The notes under the pieces are model-generated. The model saw only the letters and a program-made list of their open reading frames with translations, did no database searches and was not told where the DNA came from. The translations under genes and the position numbers were made by a program. A stretch of DNA of 50,912 nucleotides from assembly GCA_947441615.1 (NCBI GenBank), contig CANEUH010000027.1:1-50912 (forward strand), given 5' to 3'. This document shows, piece by piece, positions 17,710 through 26,833 of the stretch. This DNA comes from Bacteriovoracaceae bacterium. GTDB lineage: Bacteria > Bdellovibrionota > Bacteriovoracia > Bacteriovoracales > Bacteriovoracaceae. Positions within the stretch are counted from its first letter, which is position 1, and every line of letters starts with the position of its first letter.

Positions 17710-18600
17710 ATGTTCAATATATTTCTCTTGATGTCCCTAAGTCTAGGTATCGTATTTGCTTCACCTCGTGAAGATGCAGAAAGAATACTCTCTAGATTTG
17801 AAAAAGAAGGAGTTCTTCAAAAGCGCTTAGATCAAATCTCTAAAAGTTTCCTCGGTCTTCCCTATGGTAAAGGTGGGCCTTTAGGTGAAGGGTCCCAGGG
17901 AAGATATGATCAAGACCCATTATATCGGTTTGATGTGTTTGACTGCACGACATATGTCGAAACGGTTATGGCCCTTGCCCTAAGCCGTGGAGTGGATGAA
18001 TTTGAAATTCATCAAGATAAAATCCGCTACGAAGACGGGGAAGTAGATTATCTTAAAAGAAATCATTTTACCGATCTTCAATGGATTCCAGAGAATGTTC
18101 AGAATGGTTACATGGATGAAATCAATACTGAGATTGTGAGCTTAAGGGAACTTAAAATAGCTGAAGCTGATATTAACTTTCCGGCATGGATCCGTTCTCA
18201 TAAGATCGAGCAAATTATTATTCCTGAGGCATCTGTTGAATTAAAACAAGATAGACTTGATGAACTTAAAAACCTCTCATCAAACTACAAGAGTGAAGTT
18301 GCAAGTCTCACCTACATCCCAATTGTAGATCTCATTATAAGACCATGGACTCTTGATAAAATTCCATCTGGTACAGTTGTTAATTTTGTTAGACCGAACT
18401 GGGATTTAACTGAAGCTGCAGGAACTCATCAAAATATCTCTCACCAGGGATTTCTTTTTAATGTGGGAAATGTCCTTTATTTAAGACATGCATCAACCAG
18501 TGGAAAAGTTGAACAACTACCCTTTATTGATTATTTAAAGAAATTTGAAAATCATCCGACTCTAAAAGGTATTCATCTTATGAGAGTCAATTCCATCTAG
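17710..18600 (+). CDS. Exported DUF1460 (N-acetylmuramoyl-L-alanine amidase-like) protein
   Basis: 296 residues, N-terminal signal peptide (M-F-N-I-F-L-L-M-S-L-S-L-G-I-V-F-A). The DUF1460 signature is present: F-D-C-T-T-Y-V-E-T with the catalytic Cys at 79, and the C-terminal half N-F-V-R-P-N-W-D followed by N-I-S-H-Q-G with His at 245. DUF1460 proteins are NlpC/P60-related cysteine amidases acting on peptidoglycan. For a predator this could serve wall remodelling of self or prey, which is inference. A TTGACA occurs at 17674 but no good -10 follows. Ends overlapping the convergent gene at 18597. Confidence 0.83.
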   Translation: MFNIFLLMSLSLGIVFASPREDAERILSRFEKEGVLQKRLDQISKSFLGLPYGKGGPLGEGSQGRYDQDPLYRFDVFDCTTYVETVMALALSRGVDEFEIHQDKIRYEDGEVDYLKRNHFTDLQWIPENVQNGYMDEINTEIVSLRELKIAEADINFPAWIRSHKIEQIIIPEASVELKQDRLDELKNLSSNYKSEVASLTYIPIVDLIIRPWTLDKIPSGTVVNFVRPNWDLTEAAGTHQNISHQGFLFNVGNVLYLRHASTSGKVEQLPFIDYLKKFENHPTLKGIHLMRVNSI

Positions 18601-19205
18601 GTTTGATAGAGCCCGTCTTGATTTGCTCCTAAAAAACATGCATCAATTAAACTTTTTTTGACCTTAGGAAGTTTTTTTAGTTCCTTTTGACCAATGAGTT
18701 CAAAATGATTTATATCGTTAAAACTTTTTCCAAGTTCTACCAAGTTATCATCTGTCGTACGCCATCCCCATGAGTTATATCTATTTAAATCAATCGGATC
18801 GGAATAGGCATAAAGAGATTTTTGACCATCTAGATTAAAATAGAATTCAAAATAACTCATGACTAATTCTCTAATACTTTTATAAATAGGATCCCTTCCT
18901 CTAAGTAGCGTCGTATTCGATTTAGAAATACTACCCCAACCATTATGACCCTTATAAACAGTGATCACGTGGTGATCATCGTTTTCTGCTTGAAGAGAAA
19001 CCATTAAAGGCTTTAATCCCTGAAATTCCAAAGCCGCAGCAGCGAGAAGACCTCCCTCTAAACAATGAGCATCTTTTGTTAACAATATGTATCGAGGAGA
19101 AGCTGCATCATCGATAGGATTATAGTCTAATTCATCAAGAAAATTTTGAATCCTATGAGGAGTGCTTATTGATCGCAAAAATCTTCTTTCCGAAGGTGTC
19201 CACAT
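18597..19205 (-). CDS. Transglutaminase-like protein of a conserved uncharacterised family
   Basis: 202 residues, no signal peptide. Cys48 in K-D-A-H-C-L-E-G-G opens a hydrophobic helix, and His79 lies in D-D-H-H-V-I-T-V, the Cys/His arrangement of the transglutaminase-like fold. The third residue is unclear (W-G-S-I-S-K-S-N follows). The late block R-G-R-D-P-I-Y-K-S-I-R-E-L, S-Y-F-E-F-Y-F is, from memory, a conserved feature of an unnamed bacterial family. It starts 3 bases after the metal-exporter stop and so is the third gene of the EamA-CDF operon. Substrate unknown. Confidence 0.65.
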   Translation of the reverse strand: MWTPSERRFLRSISTPHRIQNFLDELDYNPIDDAASPRYILLTKDAHCLEGGLLAAAALEFQGLKPLMVSLQAENDDHHVITVYKGHNGWGSISKSNTTLLRGRDPIYKSIRELVMSYFEFYFNLDGQKSLYAYSDPIDLNRYNSWGWRTTDDNLVELGKSFNDINHFELIGQKELKKLPKVKKSLIDACFLGANQDGLYQT

Positions 19206-19208
19206 CTT

Positions 19209-20171
19209 TTAAATCACTTCAATAATGAGGTGGTGTATATCAAAATTTTTCATAATCAATTCTCGATAGAAAGCAGATTTTTGATCAAGATTTCTCCGTA
19301 TGATGATCTCACACCCGACTTGCCCAGGTGCTACCCTCCATAGGTGAATATCAATAACTTTTGAACCATCAAATTCGAGTTTTTTAACTAAATGATCACA
19401 ATCAATTGTATCAATGTGGGCATCTAACAAATCCATCCCCGATTGTTTTATCAATGAAAGGGACCATTTGAATACGACGACACCACCTAGAACACCCACT
19501 GCAGGATCTAACCAATGCCAGCCATTCCATTTACCTAAGAGGAGAGCAAAAATCGCCAAGACCGAAGTCAGTGCATCCGTTAAGATATGAATATAAGCAC
19601 TTTGATGGTTATGATCATGAGAATGATTATGATGGCTGTGAGAATGATCATGATGTGAGTGAACAGGACTTAATTTATTCTTTGGATGATGACAGTGGTC
19701 ATCATGTTCGTGCGAATGACCACTTCCCTCTTTCTGATGAAGAATGAGAGCACAAATCAAATTAACCAATAGACCAATGGCTGCCACAACGAGTGCCTCA
19801 TTATAATGAATAATTCTCTTCTCATAGAAGTGTAGAAAAGATTCATAAATCATCGAACCAGCAATCAGAATCAAAAAAAGAGCACTCGTATAGCCACCAA
19901 GGGAGAGAATTTTTCCACCACCAAAGGTAAAGCTCTCTTTAAATTTTGGGTTCCGATAAAGATAATAAACAACCAGTGAGAGAAAAAGTGCCAAAGTATG
20001 GGAGGCCATATGCCAGCCATCTGCTAAAAGCGCCATTGAACCAGACCAATACCCAACCGCGACTTCGATGATCATAGTAAAAAGGGTGATGAGCGTGACC
20101 CACTTGGTTTTTCTCTCGTTCGCTATAAATACATCAGTATCTCTGTGTTCAATAGTACATTGTCTTTGCAT
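19209..20171 (-). CDS. Cation diffusion facilitator, DmeF-like Co/Ni/Zn exporter
   Basis: About 320 residues from the ATG at 20171, chosen for its AGGAG (5-base spacing); an in-frame ATG at 20237 would overlap the upstream gene. Six membrane spans; metal-site motifs A-D-G-W-H-M-A-S-H in TM2 and H-I-L-T-D-A-L-T-S in TM5. A long cytoplasmic His-rich loop (about residues 150-192, roughly 17 His) with H-x-H repeats binds metal. The H-M-x-x-H TM2 motif fits DmeF rather than ZitB. Proton-coupled metal efflux across the inner membrane. The EamA gene lies 19 bases upstream. Confidence 0.88.
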   Translation of the reverse strand: MQRQCTIEHRDTDVFIANERKTKWVTLITLFTMIIEVAVGYWSGSMALLADGWHMASHTLALFLSLVVYYLYRNPKFKESFTFGGGKILSLGGYTSALFLILIAGSMIYESFLHFYEKRIIHYNEALVVAAIGLLVNLICALILHQKEGSGHSHEHDDHCHHPKNKLSPVHSHHDHSHSHHNHSHDHNHQSAYIHILTDALTSVLAIFALLLGKWNGWHWLDPAVGVLGGVVVFKWSLSLIKQSGMDLLDAHIDTIDCDHLVKKLEFDGSKVIDIHLWRVAPGQVGCEIIIRRNLDQKSAFYRELIMKNFDIHHLIIEVI

Positions 20172-20190
20172 GTAAACTCCTGCCCCTATT

Positions 20191-21042
20191 TTATCTTTTT
20201 CGAGGGAAAAAGTCCAAAACTCCAAGACTAGAGCCACTAATAATTAATAGCATCGCTACCAAAGTAGTGAAATGAATCACCTCTCCCGTAAAGTAAACCA
20301 ACCCTAAAGTTGATAGAACGGGAGTTAAATAGGCCAAAGCACCAATCACTCTAGAATCACCAAATTTCAAGGCAATATCCCAAGTATAAAATGCTAGCCC
20401 AAAAGGACCGATTCCCATGATTATAAGCTTCCAAGCGTCATGCCACTGAAGCACAACTCTAGGCTCAATGATGACATGGGTGACGAGGCAAAGTAGACCT
20501 GAAATTAGGCAAAAACTTCCAATCGACCAAACCGAATTTGAAGGTAATTTTTTTTTCCCCAAAGAATATATGGGCCAAATAAAAGCCGCCGTGAGTGCTA
20601 AGAAATAGCCAAAAAAATTTTCTTTTTTAAAGTCGAAATTAAATCCTGCGACGAGGATAAAACAACCGGCAATAGAAAAAAGACCACCCAAAATATGATA
20701 AAATTTTAATTTAGACTCTTTAAAAAATAAAGGTCCAAAAAGGACCAAAATAACAGGCCACAAATAATTTATAAGATTGGCCTCTAAGGGTGGTGCAAAC
20801 CTAAAGGCGTAAAAAAGACAAAAATGATAACCAAAATATCCGAATACTCCCCAAATCAATGTTCTCCATGGCGGGAACATTTCCTTTGGTTTAAAAAATC
20901 CTGGGATTGAACCAATAAGAAAAGTAACCCCTAAAATATAAAATGGTGGAAGATGTAAAAGTAAATTTCCAAAGGTCGCAAGGCTTCCCCAGAGGCAAAT
21001 CGTAATCAATGCAAGGATAAGCGATAACTTTTTTCGATCCAT
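20191..21042 (-). CDS. EamA-family drug/metabolite transporter
   Basis: 283 residues with ten predicted membrane spans in two five-helix halves, the EamA arrangement. The segment F-A-P-P-L-E-A-N-L-I-N-Y-L-W-P and the second-half T-W-D-I-A-L-K-F-G-D are like the aromatic amino acid exporter YddG, so amino acid or metabolite export is a reasonable guess. First gene of an operon with the CDF exporter and the transglutaminase-like gene. Its start faces the GNAT gene with 44 bases between them. Confidence 0.83.
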   Translation of the reverse strand: MDRKKLSLILALITICLWGSLATFGNLLLHLPPFYILGVTFLIGSIPGFFKPKEMFPPWRTLIWGVFGYFGYHFCLFYAFRFAPPLEANLINYLWPVILVLFGPLFFKESKLKFYHILGGLFSIAGCFILVAGFNFDFKKENFFGYFLALTAAFIWPIYSLGKKKLPSNSVWSIGSFCLISGLLCLVTHVIIEPRVVLQWHDAWKLIIMGIGPFGLAFYTWDIALKFGDSRVIGALAYLTPVLSTLGLVYFTGEVIHFTTLVAMLLIISGSSLGVLDFFPRKR

Positions 21043-21086
21043 ATAAAACTCTAGCTTGAAACAAAGAATCAGGCTAGTCTAAACCT

Positions 21087-21602
21087 ATGCTTGAAACAAC
21101 GAGACTTATTTTAAAACCAGCAACAATTGAAGATGCTGAGAACCTTTTTAAGCTCAACTCTGATCCAGAAGTAATGAGGTATACAGGTGATCAAAAATTC
21201 CAATCAACACTAGAAGCACAAAAAATAATCAATGAAAATCTCATACCTCAATTTGATAATTATCAGATGGGCCGATTCATGATTTTTTTAAAAGATGGGA
21301 CTTTTATCGGTTGGTGCGGTTTAAAATACTTTCCAGAAACCGATGAAGTTGACCTTGGCTATAGACTTAAGCGTTCCTTTTGGGGAAAAGGGTTTGCCAC
21401 TGAAGCCTCAAAAGTTTGTCTTGATTATGGATTTAATTACCTTAATCTCAAGAGAATTATTGGAAAGGCGATGCCTGAAAATATTGGAAGTATAAAGGTC
21501 ATGCAAAAACTAGGAATGACTTTTAGAGGTTACTTACGCGATCCAACTGATCCACAAGCTTTTATCCTTTATGATATTTTTAAAAGTGAGGAGCATCCTT
21601 GA
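21087..21602 (+). CDS. GNAT-family acetyltransferase (RimJ/RimL type)
   Basis: 171 residues. Begins L-E-T-T-R-L-I-L-K-P as in RimJ/RimL-type acetyltransferases, with the acetyl-CoA loop W-G-K-G-F-A-T-E-A (about 112-120) and A-M-P-E-N-I-G-S-I-K-V-M-Q-K-L-G-M near the end. Likely N-acetylates a protein N-terminus or small amine; substrate unknown. No Shine-Dalgarno is visible, and a weak -10-like TAGTCT ends 6 bases before the ATG. The stop overlaps the TTG start of the following acyltransferase. Confidence 0.87.
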   Translation: MLETTRLILKPATIEDAENLFKLNSDPEVMRYTGDQKFQSTLEAQKIINENLIPQFDNYQMGRFMIFLKDGTFIGWCGLKYFPETDEVDLGYRLKRSFWGKGFATEASKVCLDYGFNYLNLKRIIGKAMPENIGSIKVMQKLGMTFRGYLRDPTDPQAFILYDIFKSEEHP

Positions 21603-22285
21603 GACGTCTAATTGCATTCCTCATCTTATCTTTCGTTAAAACCTTTTCTTGGATTTTTTATAAAGGTAAATATCACTGGCTAACAGTTACTCCTGAAAAT
21701 CCGTGGAATAACATCAAGCTCATGGTATTCCTTAACCACACTTCTCTTTTTGAACCTTTATTCTCACAAATTATACCCTATCGATACCTATGGCATCTTG
21801 CTGCACATTTCAATATCCCTGGTGCAGATATCACTCTAGACCGACCTATTGTCGGTACTTTTTGGAAACTCATGGTTCCAAATATCGCTTCAATCACAAG
21901 AAAAAAAGATGCTACTTGGGATAACTACCTTTCAACAATCCAAAAGGATGATGTTGTCATGATTGCCCCCGAAGGAAGAATGAAAAGACCAAATGGACTT
22001 GATAAATTTGGTAAACCGATGACAGTCCGTGGTGGAGTCGCTGATATCATTATGAGTATGAACGAAGGTGGAATGGTCTTATGTCTTTCTGGTGGCCTTC
22101 ACCATGTTCAGGCACCTGGACAATTTTTTCCAAAAATTTTTAAAACTATCCGAATGAACTTAAGTTGGATTGATATAAAAGAATATAAAAAGCAATTTCC
22201 GCAAGATCCGAGGGAGATGAAAATTGCAATTGTGGCTGACCTACAGAGGCGACTTGAAAACGATTGTCCTAAAATGCATAGATAG
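21599..22285 (+). CDS. PlsC-like lysophospholipid acyltransferase
   Basis: 228 residues, starting at TTG that overlaps the GNAT stop (TTGA). N-terminal hydrophobic anchor, then N-H-T-S-L-F-E-P, the H-x4-[DE] acyltransferase box, and P-E-G-R-M-K-R for the glycerophosphate/acceptor site. The family moves an acyl chain to a lyso-acceptor at the inner membrane. The box has Glu where most PlsC have Asp. It may be an ornithine- or lyso-lipid acyltransferase, and pairing with a GNAT gene recalls amino-lipid synthesis, but that is only inference. A second, more standard PlsC-like gene is at 34406. Confidence 0.8.
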   Translation: MRRLIAFLILSFVKTFSWIFYKGKYHWLTVTPENPWNNIKLMVFLNHTSLFEPLFSQIIPYRYLWHLAAHFNIPGADITLDRPIVGTFWKLMVPNIASITRKKDATWDNYLSTIQKDDVVMIAPEGRMKRPNGLDKFGKPMTVRGGVADIIMSMNEGGMVLCLSGGLHHVQAPGQFFPKIFKTIRMNLSWIDIKEYKKQFPQDPREMKIAIVADLQRRLENDCPKMHR

Positions 22286-22922
22286 AATAATTATTTTTAT
22301 GGATGACCTCATTTAATGAAGTCAGCCAAGGATGTTCGTGCTCTATGATGCTACGGGCCCCTTTGCCTCTGGCGATAACTTTAAAATGATGATGATCGGT
22401 CATATCTTCAAGCTGAGAAAGCGTATGTCTGATGTGCTCAACCTTCCCATAATCATAAAGAAAATAATAATTCGCCACAGGAAGACTAAAGAGTGGGTTC
22501 ATTAGATCCTCTTGAAAGAGTTCTCCATTTTTCACTTGAAAATTTTTAAAAATCCGATTTCCCTCAATCACTCGCTCCCCAACTAACTCATAACCTTTGA
22601 ACATAACATCAGAATATAAGAAATGGAGAACAATTCCTAATCTTCCATAACCCGCTCCCAAATCGACTACCACTTCCCCGGTCTTGGGTTGAAGCTGATC
22701 ACATATTTCAGCAAATTCTATGTAAGGAGTATTTAAAATCTGGGGGTCTAATCCTACCCAAGTTTGGTGCCCTTTATGCAAAATTTCACCAAAATTGGCC
22801 ATCGTCCCCAAAGGTCTCAGGTTTTTAGCTTCTGATAGAAGTAGGGATTCAATACGATTGATTTCAAAACCTAGTTTTAAGTCAATTTGTTCAGAATCGA
22901 GGTTAAAAAATGGTCTATCCAA
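22269..22922 (-). CDS. Class I SAM-dependent methyltransferase-like protein
   Basis: 217 residues. Motif I is clear: V-V-V-D-L-G-A-G-Y-G-R-L-G (about 83-95), followed by F-K-G-Y-E-L acidic strand 2 and a later F-L-Y-D-Y-G in the catalytic-loop position, a DOT1/protein-methyltransferase-like arrangement. Substrate cannot be told. The start codon is TTG at 22922 with GGAG 8 bases upstream. Convergent overlap of 17 bases with the acyltransferase. Divergent from phhA. Confidence 0.72.
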   Translation of the reverse strand: MDRPFFNLDSEQIDLKLGFEINRIESLLLSEAKNLRPLGTMANFGEILHKGHQTWVGLDPQILNTPYIEFAEICDQLQPKTGEVVVDLGAGYGRLGIVLHFLYSDVMFKGYELVGERVIEGNRIFKNFQVKNGELFQEDLMNPLFSLPVANYYFLYDYGKVEHIRHTLSQLEDMTDHHHFKVIARGKGARSIIEHEHPWLTSLNEVIHKNNYSIYAF

Positions 22923-23015
22923 GTTAAGTACTCCAAAAAATGACCAACAGGTAAAATTTTACAATTTCACGAGCTCCAGGTCTATTTTCAAATATAATCT
23001 CTATAAAGAATCAAT

Positions 23016-23807
23016 ATGAAAACAACCTACATATCAAAACTACCAAATGCAGCAGGGCACATCGATTGGACCCAAGATGAAAATTCAACTTGGGATAAGC
23101 TCATTACAAGACAAAATGATATTGTAAAATCAAGAGCGAGTCATGAATTCCTTGAAGGTTTAGAAAGGATCAAGTTTTCAAAATTAAGAATTCCGCAACA
23201 CACAGAAATCAATTCTAGGCTTAAGGAATTTACGGGTTGGGAAGTTGAGGTTGTTCCAGCTCTTATTCCTGCAAAAGATTTCTTCACATTACTTGCCAAC
23301 AAAAGATTTCCCGCAGCTAGTTTTATTCGAACACCAGAAGAGCTTGACTACATAGAAGAGCCCGATATTTTTCATGAATTTTATGGACATGTCCCCTTGT
23401 TAACTTTTCGTGAATACGCAAACTTTATGGAAGAGTTTGGTAAAATTGCACTCTCTGTTCCAGGGCCTGACAGAAGAAGGCTATTTCGCTTATTTTGGTT
23501 TACTATCGAGTTTGGGCTCGTTAATTCTCCACAAGGGGTTAAGGCCTATGGTGGAGGGATGCTTTCATCCATTCATGAAACCGTTTATTCAGTCGAGAGC
23601 ACCATCCCTAAAAGAGTTCCATTTGACCCCCTGATAGCACTCAGAACACCCTATAGGATTGATATCCCCCAACCGCTGTACTATGTGCTCAATCAATTTT
23701 CAGATTTATATAAAATACTGGACCTAGACATACTTTCATTACTTAAAACATCTAAAGAAATGGGGGACCTTGAACCTCTTTTTAGTCCAGTTTCAGAAGA
23801 ACTTTAA
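23016..23807 (+). CDS. phhA: Phenylalanine 4-monooxygenase
   Basis: 263 residues, the size of bacterial PhhA (catalytic domain only). Iron ligands are seen: H120 and H125 in F-H-E-F-Y-G-H-V-P and the Glu of T-I-E-F-G-L (about 165). Converts Phe to Tyr using a tetrahydropterin and O2, in the cytosol. The pterin-forming enzyme FolE is encoded 16 kb away. No PCD/PhhB dehydratase is adjacent. Only weak Shine-Dalgarno (AAAGAA); -10-like boxes TATAAT (22993-22998) and TATAAA (23002-23007) lie just upstream. Confidence 0.93.
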   Translation: MKTTYISKLPNAAGHIDWTQDENSTWDKLITRQNDIVKSRASHEFLEGLERIKFSKLRIPQHTEINSRLKEFTGWEVEVVPALIPAKDFFTLLANKRFPAASFIRTPEELDYIEEPDIFHEFYGHVPLLTFREYANFMEEFGKIALSVPGPDRRRLFRLFWFTIEFGLVNSPQGVKAYGGGMLSSIHETVYSVESTIPKRVPFDPLIALRTPYRIDIPQPLYYVLNQFSDLYKILDLDILSLLKTSKEMGDLEPLFSPVSEEL

Positions 23808-23925
23808 GTATTTTTGTTATTTTAAATACTTAGAACATTCTCGCGTAAGAAAAATATCAAGATATGGATGACACTCAATTAACCTTTTTGATAAGAAATC
23901 CTCCCTGTCATACGAGGAGGAACTC

Positions 23926-24780
23926 TTGAAAGCACTCATTGTTATTTTACTATCTCTCATTACGAGTCATGCCCTTGCCTTCCCTGTTGCCCCGTTCGAT
24001 GCATTGAAAAAAACTACTCATAAAAATATCAATCACTACCAAGCGATCCAATATGATTTCGAGGGGATTATTAAACTCTCAAATTGTTCAGGTTCTTTGA
24101 TTGCCTTCAGTGGCCAACCACTCGCCAATAAAGCGATTGTTATGACAAATGGTCACTGTATTCAAAAGCCGGGTGGATACTTAGGGCCCAAAGAAGTTTG
24201 GGTTAATAAAAGTATTAACCGGTCGATGAAGATCTTTGATAAAAATATGAACCTTAAAAATGTTCAAGCGACAAAAATCATCTATGCAACAATGTCAAAT
24301 ACGGATGTTGCTTACTATGAACTTTCTGAAAGCTATGAAGAAATATTTCAAAGAACAGGTGTTCGCCCTTTCTTATTGGATACACTTCGTCCACTTGAAG
24401 GAATTTCTATTGAAATCATCTCCGGCTATTGGGACAGAGGATACAGCTGTGAAATTGATGGCTTTGTGTTCACTTTGAAAGAAGGTGATTGGACCTTTAC
24501 TGATTCTATTCGATATACGTCAGGGTGTGATACGATTGGAGGAACATCTGGGTCTCCTATTATCGTAAAGGGCGAGAGAAAAGTCATCGCGATAAACAAC
24601 ACATCTAATGAGTCTGGTGAAAGATGCACAATCAATAATCCATGTGAAATTAATGAGGCCGGTGAAGTTTCAACTCGAAAAGGTGTTCGGTATGGACAGC
24701 AAACCTATCAAATCTATAGCTGTTTAACGCCAGATTTTAAGCTTGATTTAAAGAGATCAGGCTGCGAGCTTCCAAAGTAA
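23926..24780 (+). CDS. Exported trypsin-like serine protease
   Basis: 284 residues. Start is TTG at 23926, decided by GAGGAGG ending 5 bases upstream. Signal peptide to about A18 (H-A-L-A). The S1-fold triad is visible: H77 (T-N-G-H-C), D127 (N-T-D-V-A-Y-Y) and S210 (G-T-S-G-S-P-I). Cys pairs (C54/C78, C175/C201) suggest disulfides in the periplasm or outside. An outright proteolytic role in prey digestion is plausible for a predator but inferred. The following gene starts 4 bases after the stop. Confidence 0.88.
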   Translation: MKALIVILLSLITSHALAFPVAPFDALKKTTHKNINHYQAIQYDFEGIIKLSNCSGSLIAFSGQPLANKAIVMTNGHCIQKPGGYLGPKEVWVNKSINRSMKIFDKNMNLKNVQATKIIYATMSNTDVAYYELSESYEEIFQRTGVRPFLLDTLRPLEGISIEIISGYWDRGYSCEIDGFVFTLKEGDWTFTDSIRYTSGCDTIGGTSGSPIIVKGERKVIAINNTSNESGERCTINNPCEINEAGEVSTRKGVRYGQQTYQIYSCLTPDFKLDLKRSGCELPK

Positions 24781-24784
24781 TTGT

Positions 24785-25531
24785 ATGAAGGGAACTTTTT
24801 TTAACAAACCATTAGAGTGGAATCTAGAAACGATTGGTGAATTTTGGCATCAGGGAGATGTTTTAAAGGGTTTTTTGAAATTAAAAAATCACGGCCCTGA
24901 AACTGTGACTTTAGCTAATTGCGGAGTTTCCCTTGCTCATGGCGAGATAAAGAAAGTTCAATCCCGTACCGATAGTGCACTGAAGTTTGAACAGAATATG
25001 TTATTCGCAGAAAGTGAAATTCTTCCGAACTCCGAATTACTGCTCGACTTCACCTTTTTAATTGGATCGAATTCACCCGTTACTGATAAGAAATCTAGTT
25101 ACTACTTATGTTTTGGTAAGGAGTTTCTTGAGAGTCAGCTCCAAGTAAGAATTGAGCCTAAGGCCTTATTCACTAAAGTTGTTGGCCTACTAGATACTTT
25201 TCATCGCTTCAAATTAAAAGAAACGAAGGGAGCAAAGAAGGGTGTTGAATTTAAGTTTATCCCACCAACATCTAGAGAGATGGCAAACGTTGAATCAATG
25301 ATTGTCACCTTCTTTATGGATCAAGAAAATCTTTGCATGAAATTTGATTTCCAAGTCAAAAAGATTGATACCAGTTCTGTTACGACAAAAATTAATAAAG
25401 AAACCGTTATTGTAGAAAGATCTCTCGGTCCAAAAGAATACTCCCTAGGGCGAGACATGATTAATCAAGACTTAATCCTAAAGAGCATCGAATCGGCATT
25501 ATCTGAAGTTAAAATGAAAAACGTTTTTTAA
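24785..25531 (+). CDS. Unrecognised protein coupled to the trypsin-like protease gene
   Basis: 248 residues, no signal peptide. The first 120 residues look like a beta-sandwich (alternating hydrophobics: G-E-F-W-H-Q-G-D-V-L-K-G-F, then L-L-L-D-F-T-F-L-I-G) with a possible arrestin/Spo0M-like flavour. The second half is a Lys-rich beta-rich domain. I cannot name it. The ATG lies 4 bases after the protease stop, so the two are probably co-translated, which would fit a partner or regulator. Converges on the transglutaminase-elicitor-like gene with 3 bases between. Confidence 0.6.
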   Translation: MKGTFFNKPLEWNLETIGEFWHQGDVLKGFLKLKNHGPETVTLANCGVSLAHGEIKKVQSRTDSALKFEQNMLFAESEILPNSELLLDFTFLIGSNSPVTDKKSSYYLCFGKEFLESQLQVRIEPKALFTKVVGLLDTFHRFKLKETKGAKKGVEFKFIPPTSREMANVESMIVTFFMDQENLCMKFDFQVKKIDTSSVTTKINKETVIVERSLGPKEYSLGRDMINQDLILKSIESALSEVKMKNVF

Positions 25532-25534
25532 TTC

Positions 25535-26719
25535 TTAAATGTTTGAGGCATTGAATCTTTTCACAGGTTTGTAGATCCTATTCAGACCGGCAAGTGGTAG
25601 AGCATTAGAATTAAATCCGTTATCCTTAGTTTTCATCCAAATCATATCAGGACGAGTTTCTGATAGCCACTCCCCTCCGATGATTTCACCTGATCTATTT
25701 AGCTCTAGAACGTACTCATAATTTTTATTTTTAAAGGCCTGGGAGGCGGTTCCTGTTACTGGATCCTTAGAAACAAAATTAACCTCTCCATCGTCAAAGG
25801 CCTGTTGATTAAAAAATTGAAGTTCATCTCCATAGATCATTTTGGTTTTAACTAATATCTTCTTAGTCACTCCGTTTTTTATATCCATTTTGGTCAAAGG
25901 GTAACTTGTTATTAATTCTGATTCATAAGCAGTCACAGGTTGATTCCAAACGTCATTAAAACGATCGACATCTGCAACAAATCCTTTTGAATGAAGGCCT
26001 ATCAAAGAACCTAGAACGATATGAAAAGCTCCTGGATTAACATCCCGGCAAGATGGCCTTAATGCTTCGCTATTTGTAGGGACATCTTCTGAGTCTTCAG
26101 AAGATCTCTCACCATTAACTTTTCCCTCTGCAGAACATCTTTCTCCAACTCGCGCGTAAACCCCGCGTGAATTATAAGAATCATGCATTGAAAGAAGCGC
26201 CTTCACATCTGATGAACCAAACGGAACCTTTATCCCATCACTATTTGTTAAAATTGTCTTATCAGGCTCCGGATAATTTAAAGACGATAAGGACCATCCA
26301 TGACAAATACCCTCCCACCATAACTCATCGGGAGAGAATTTTTTCAAAACTTTTCTTGTAAGCTTATAAGAATAATCACCCATGGCAATGTCATAGAGTT
26401 CAGCTGGAGATAGTTGGGAAATCTCTTCCTGACTCATTGAAAGAAGTTCTTCTTTCGTATGGAAATCATAGTTAAATGGATTTGGATTCGGGTGATTCCA
26501 TCTATAGGCAATACCACCCAAATAAGAAGGCCAATAGGTTTCTGACCAGCCAAATCGATCATCTTTAAGGGTTGCCCTTAAAGGGAGATTTTCAAATTTT
26601 TTTTCAACACTAGTGCCAATGATGACATTAAAATAATCTGGATTATTTGAGCGATTCCACTTCTCAGCATGCGCTGTGGAGATAAATAATAACGATAACA
26701 GTATTGAAACGTTTTTCAT
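25535..26719 (-). CDS. Exported transglutaminase-elicitor-like protein
   Basis: 394 residues with a signal peptide (to about A18). C139 sits in W-W-E-G-I-C-H-G-W-S-L, H233 in N-P-G-A-F-H-I-V-L-G, followed by F-V-A-D-V-D-R-F-N-D-V-W-N-Q-P, the Cys/His/Asp order and surroundings of the oomycete M81-type transglutaminase elicitor family (TGase_elicitor), also found in some marine bacteria. Such enzymes cross-link Gln to Lys. Secretion suggests action on the prey wall or on the cell's own envelope. An insert with extra Cys (C195, C224) lies between the active-site blocks. Confidence 0.75.
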   Translation of the reverse strand: MKNVSILLSLLFISTAHAEKWNRSNNPDYFNVIIGTSVEKKFENLPLRATLKDDRFGWSETYWPSYLGGIAYRWNHPNPNPFNYDFHTKEELLSMSQEEISQLSPAELYDIAMGDYSYKLTRKVLKKFSPDELWWEGICHGWSLSSLNYPEPDKTILTNSDGIKVPFGSSDVKALLSMHDSYNSRGVYARVGERCSAEGKVNGERSSEDSEDVPTNSEALRPSCRDVNPGAFHIVLGSLIGLHSKGFVADVDRFNDVWNQPVTAYESELITSYPLTKMDIKNGVTKKILVKTKMIYGDELQFFNQQAFDDGEVNFVSKDPVTGTASQAFKNKNYEYVLELNRSGEIIGGEWLSETRPDMIWMKTKDNGFNSNALPLAGLNRIYKPVKRFNASNI

Positions 26720-26833
26720 GGGCCTAACACCTTTCAGTTATGGTGAAGCCCTTATAACTTAGAGTCCCATGGATCTCAACAGGTGGAGTAGAAATTACAA
26801 TCCCAAAAAATCAATTAAAATAAGGCCTTAAGG

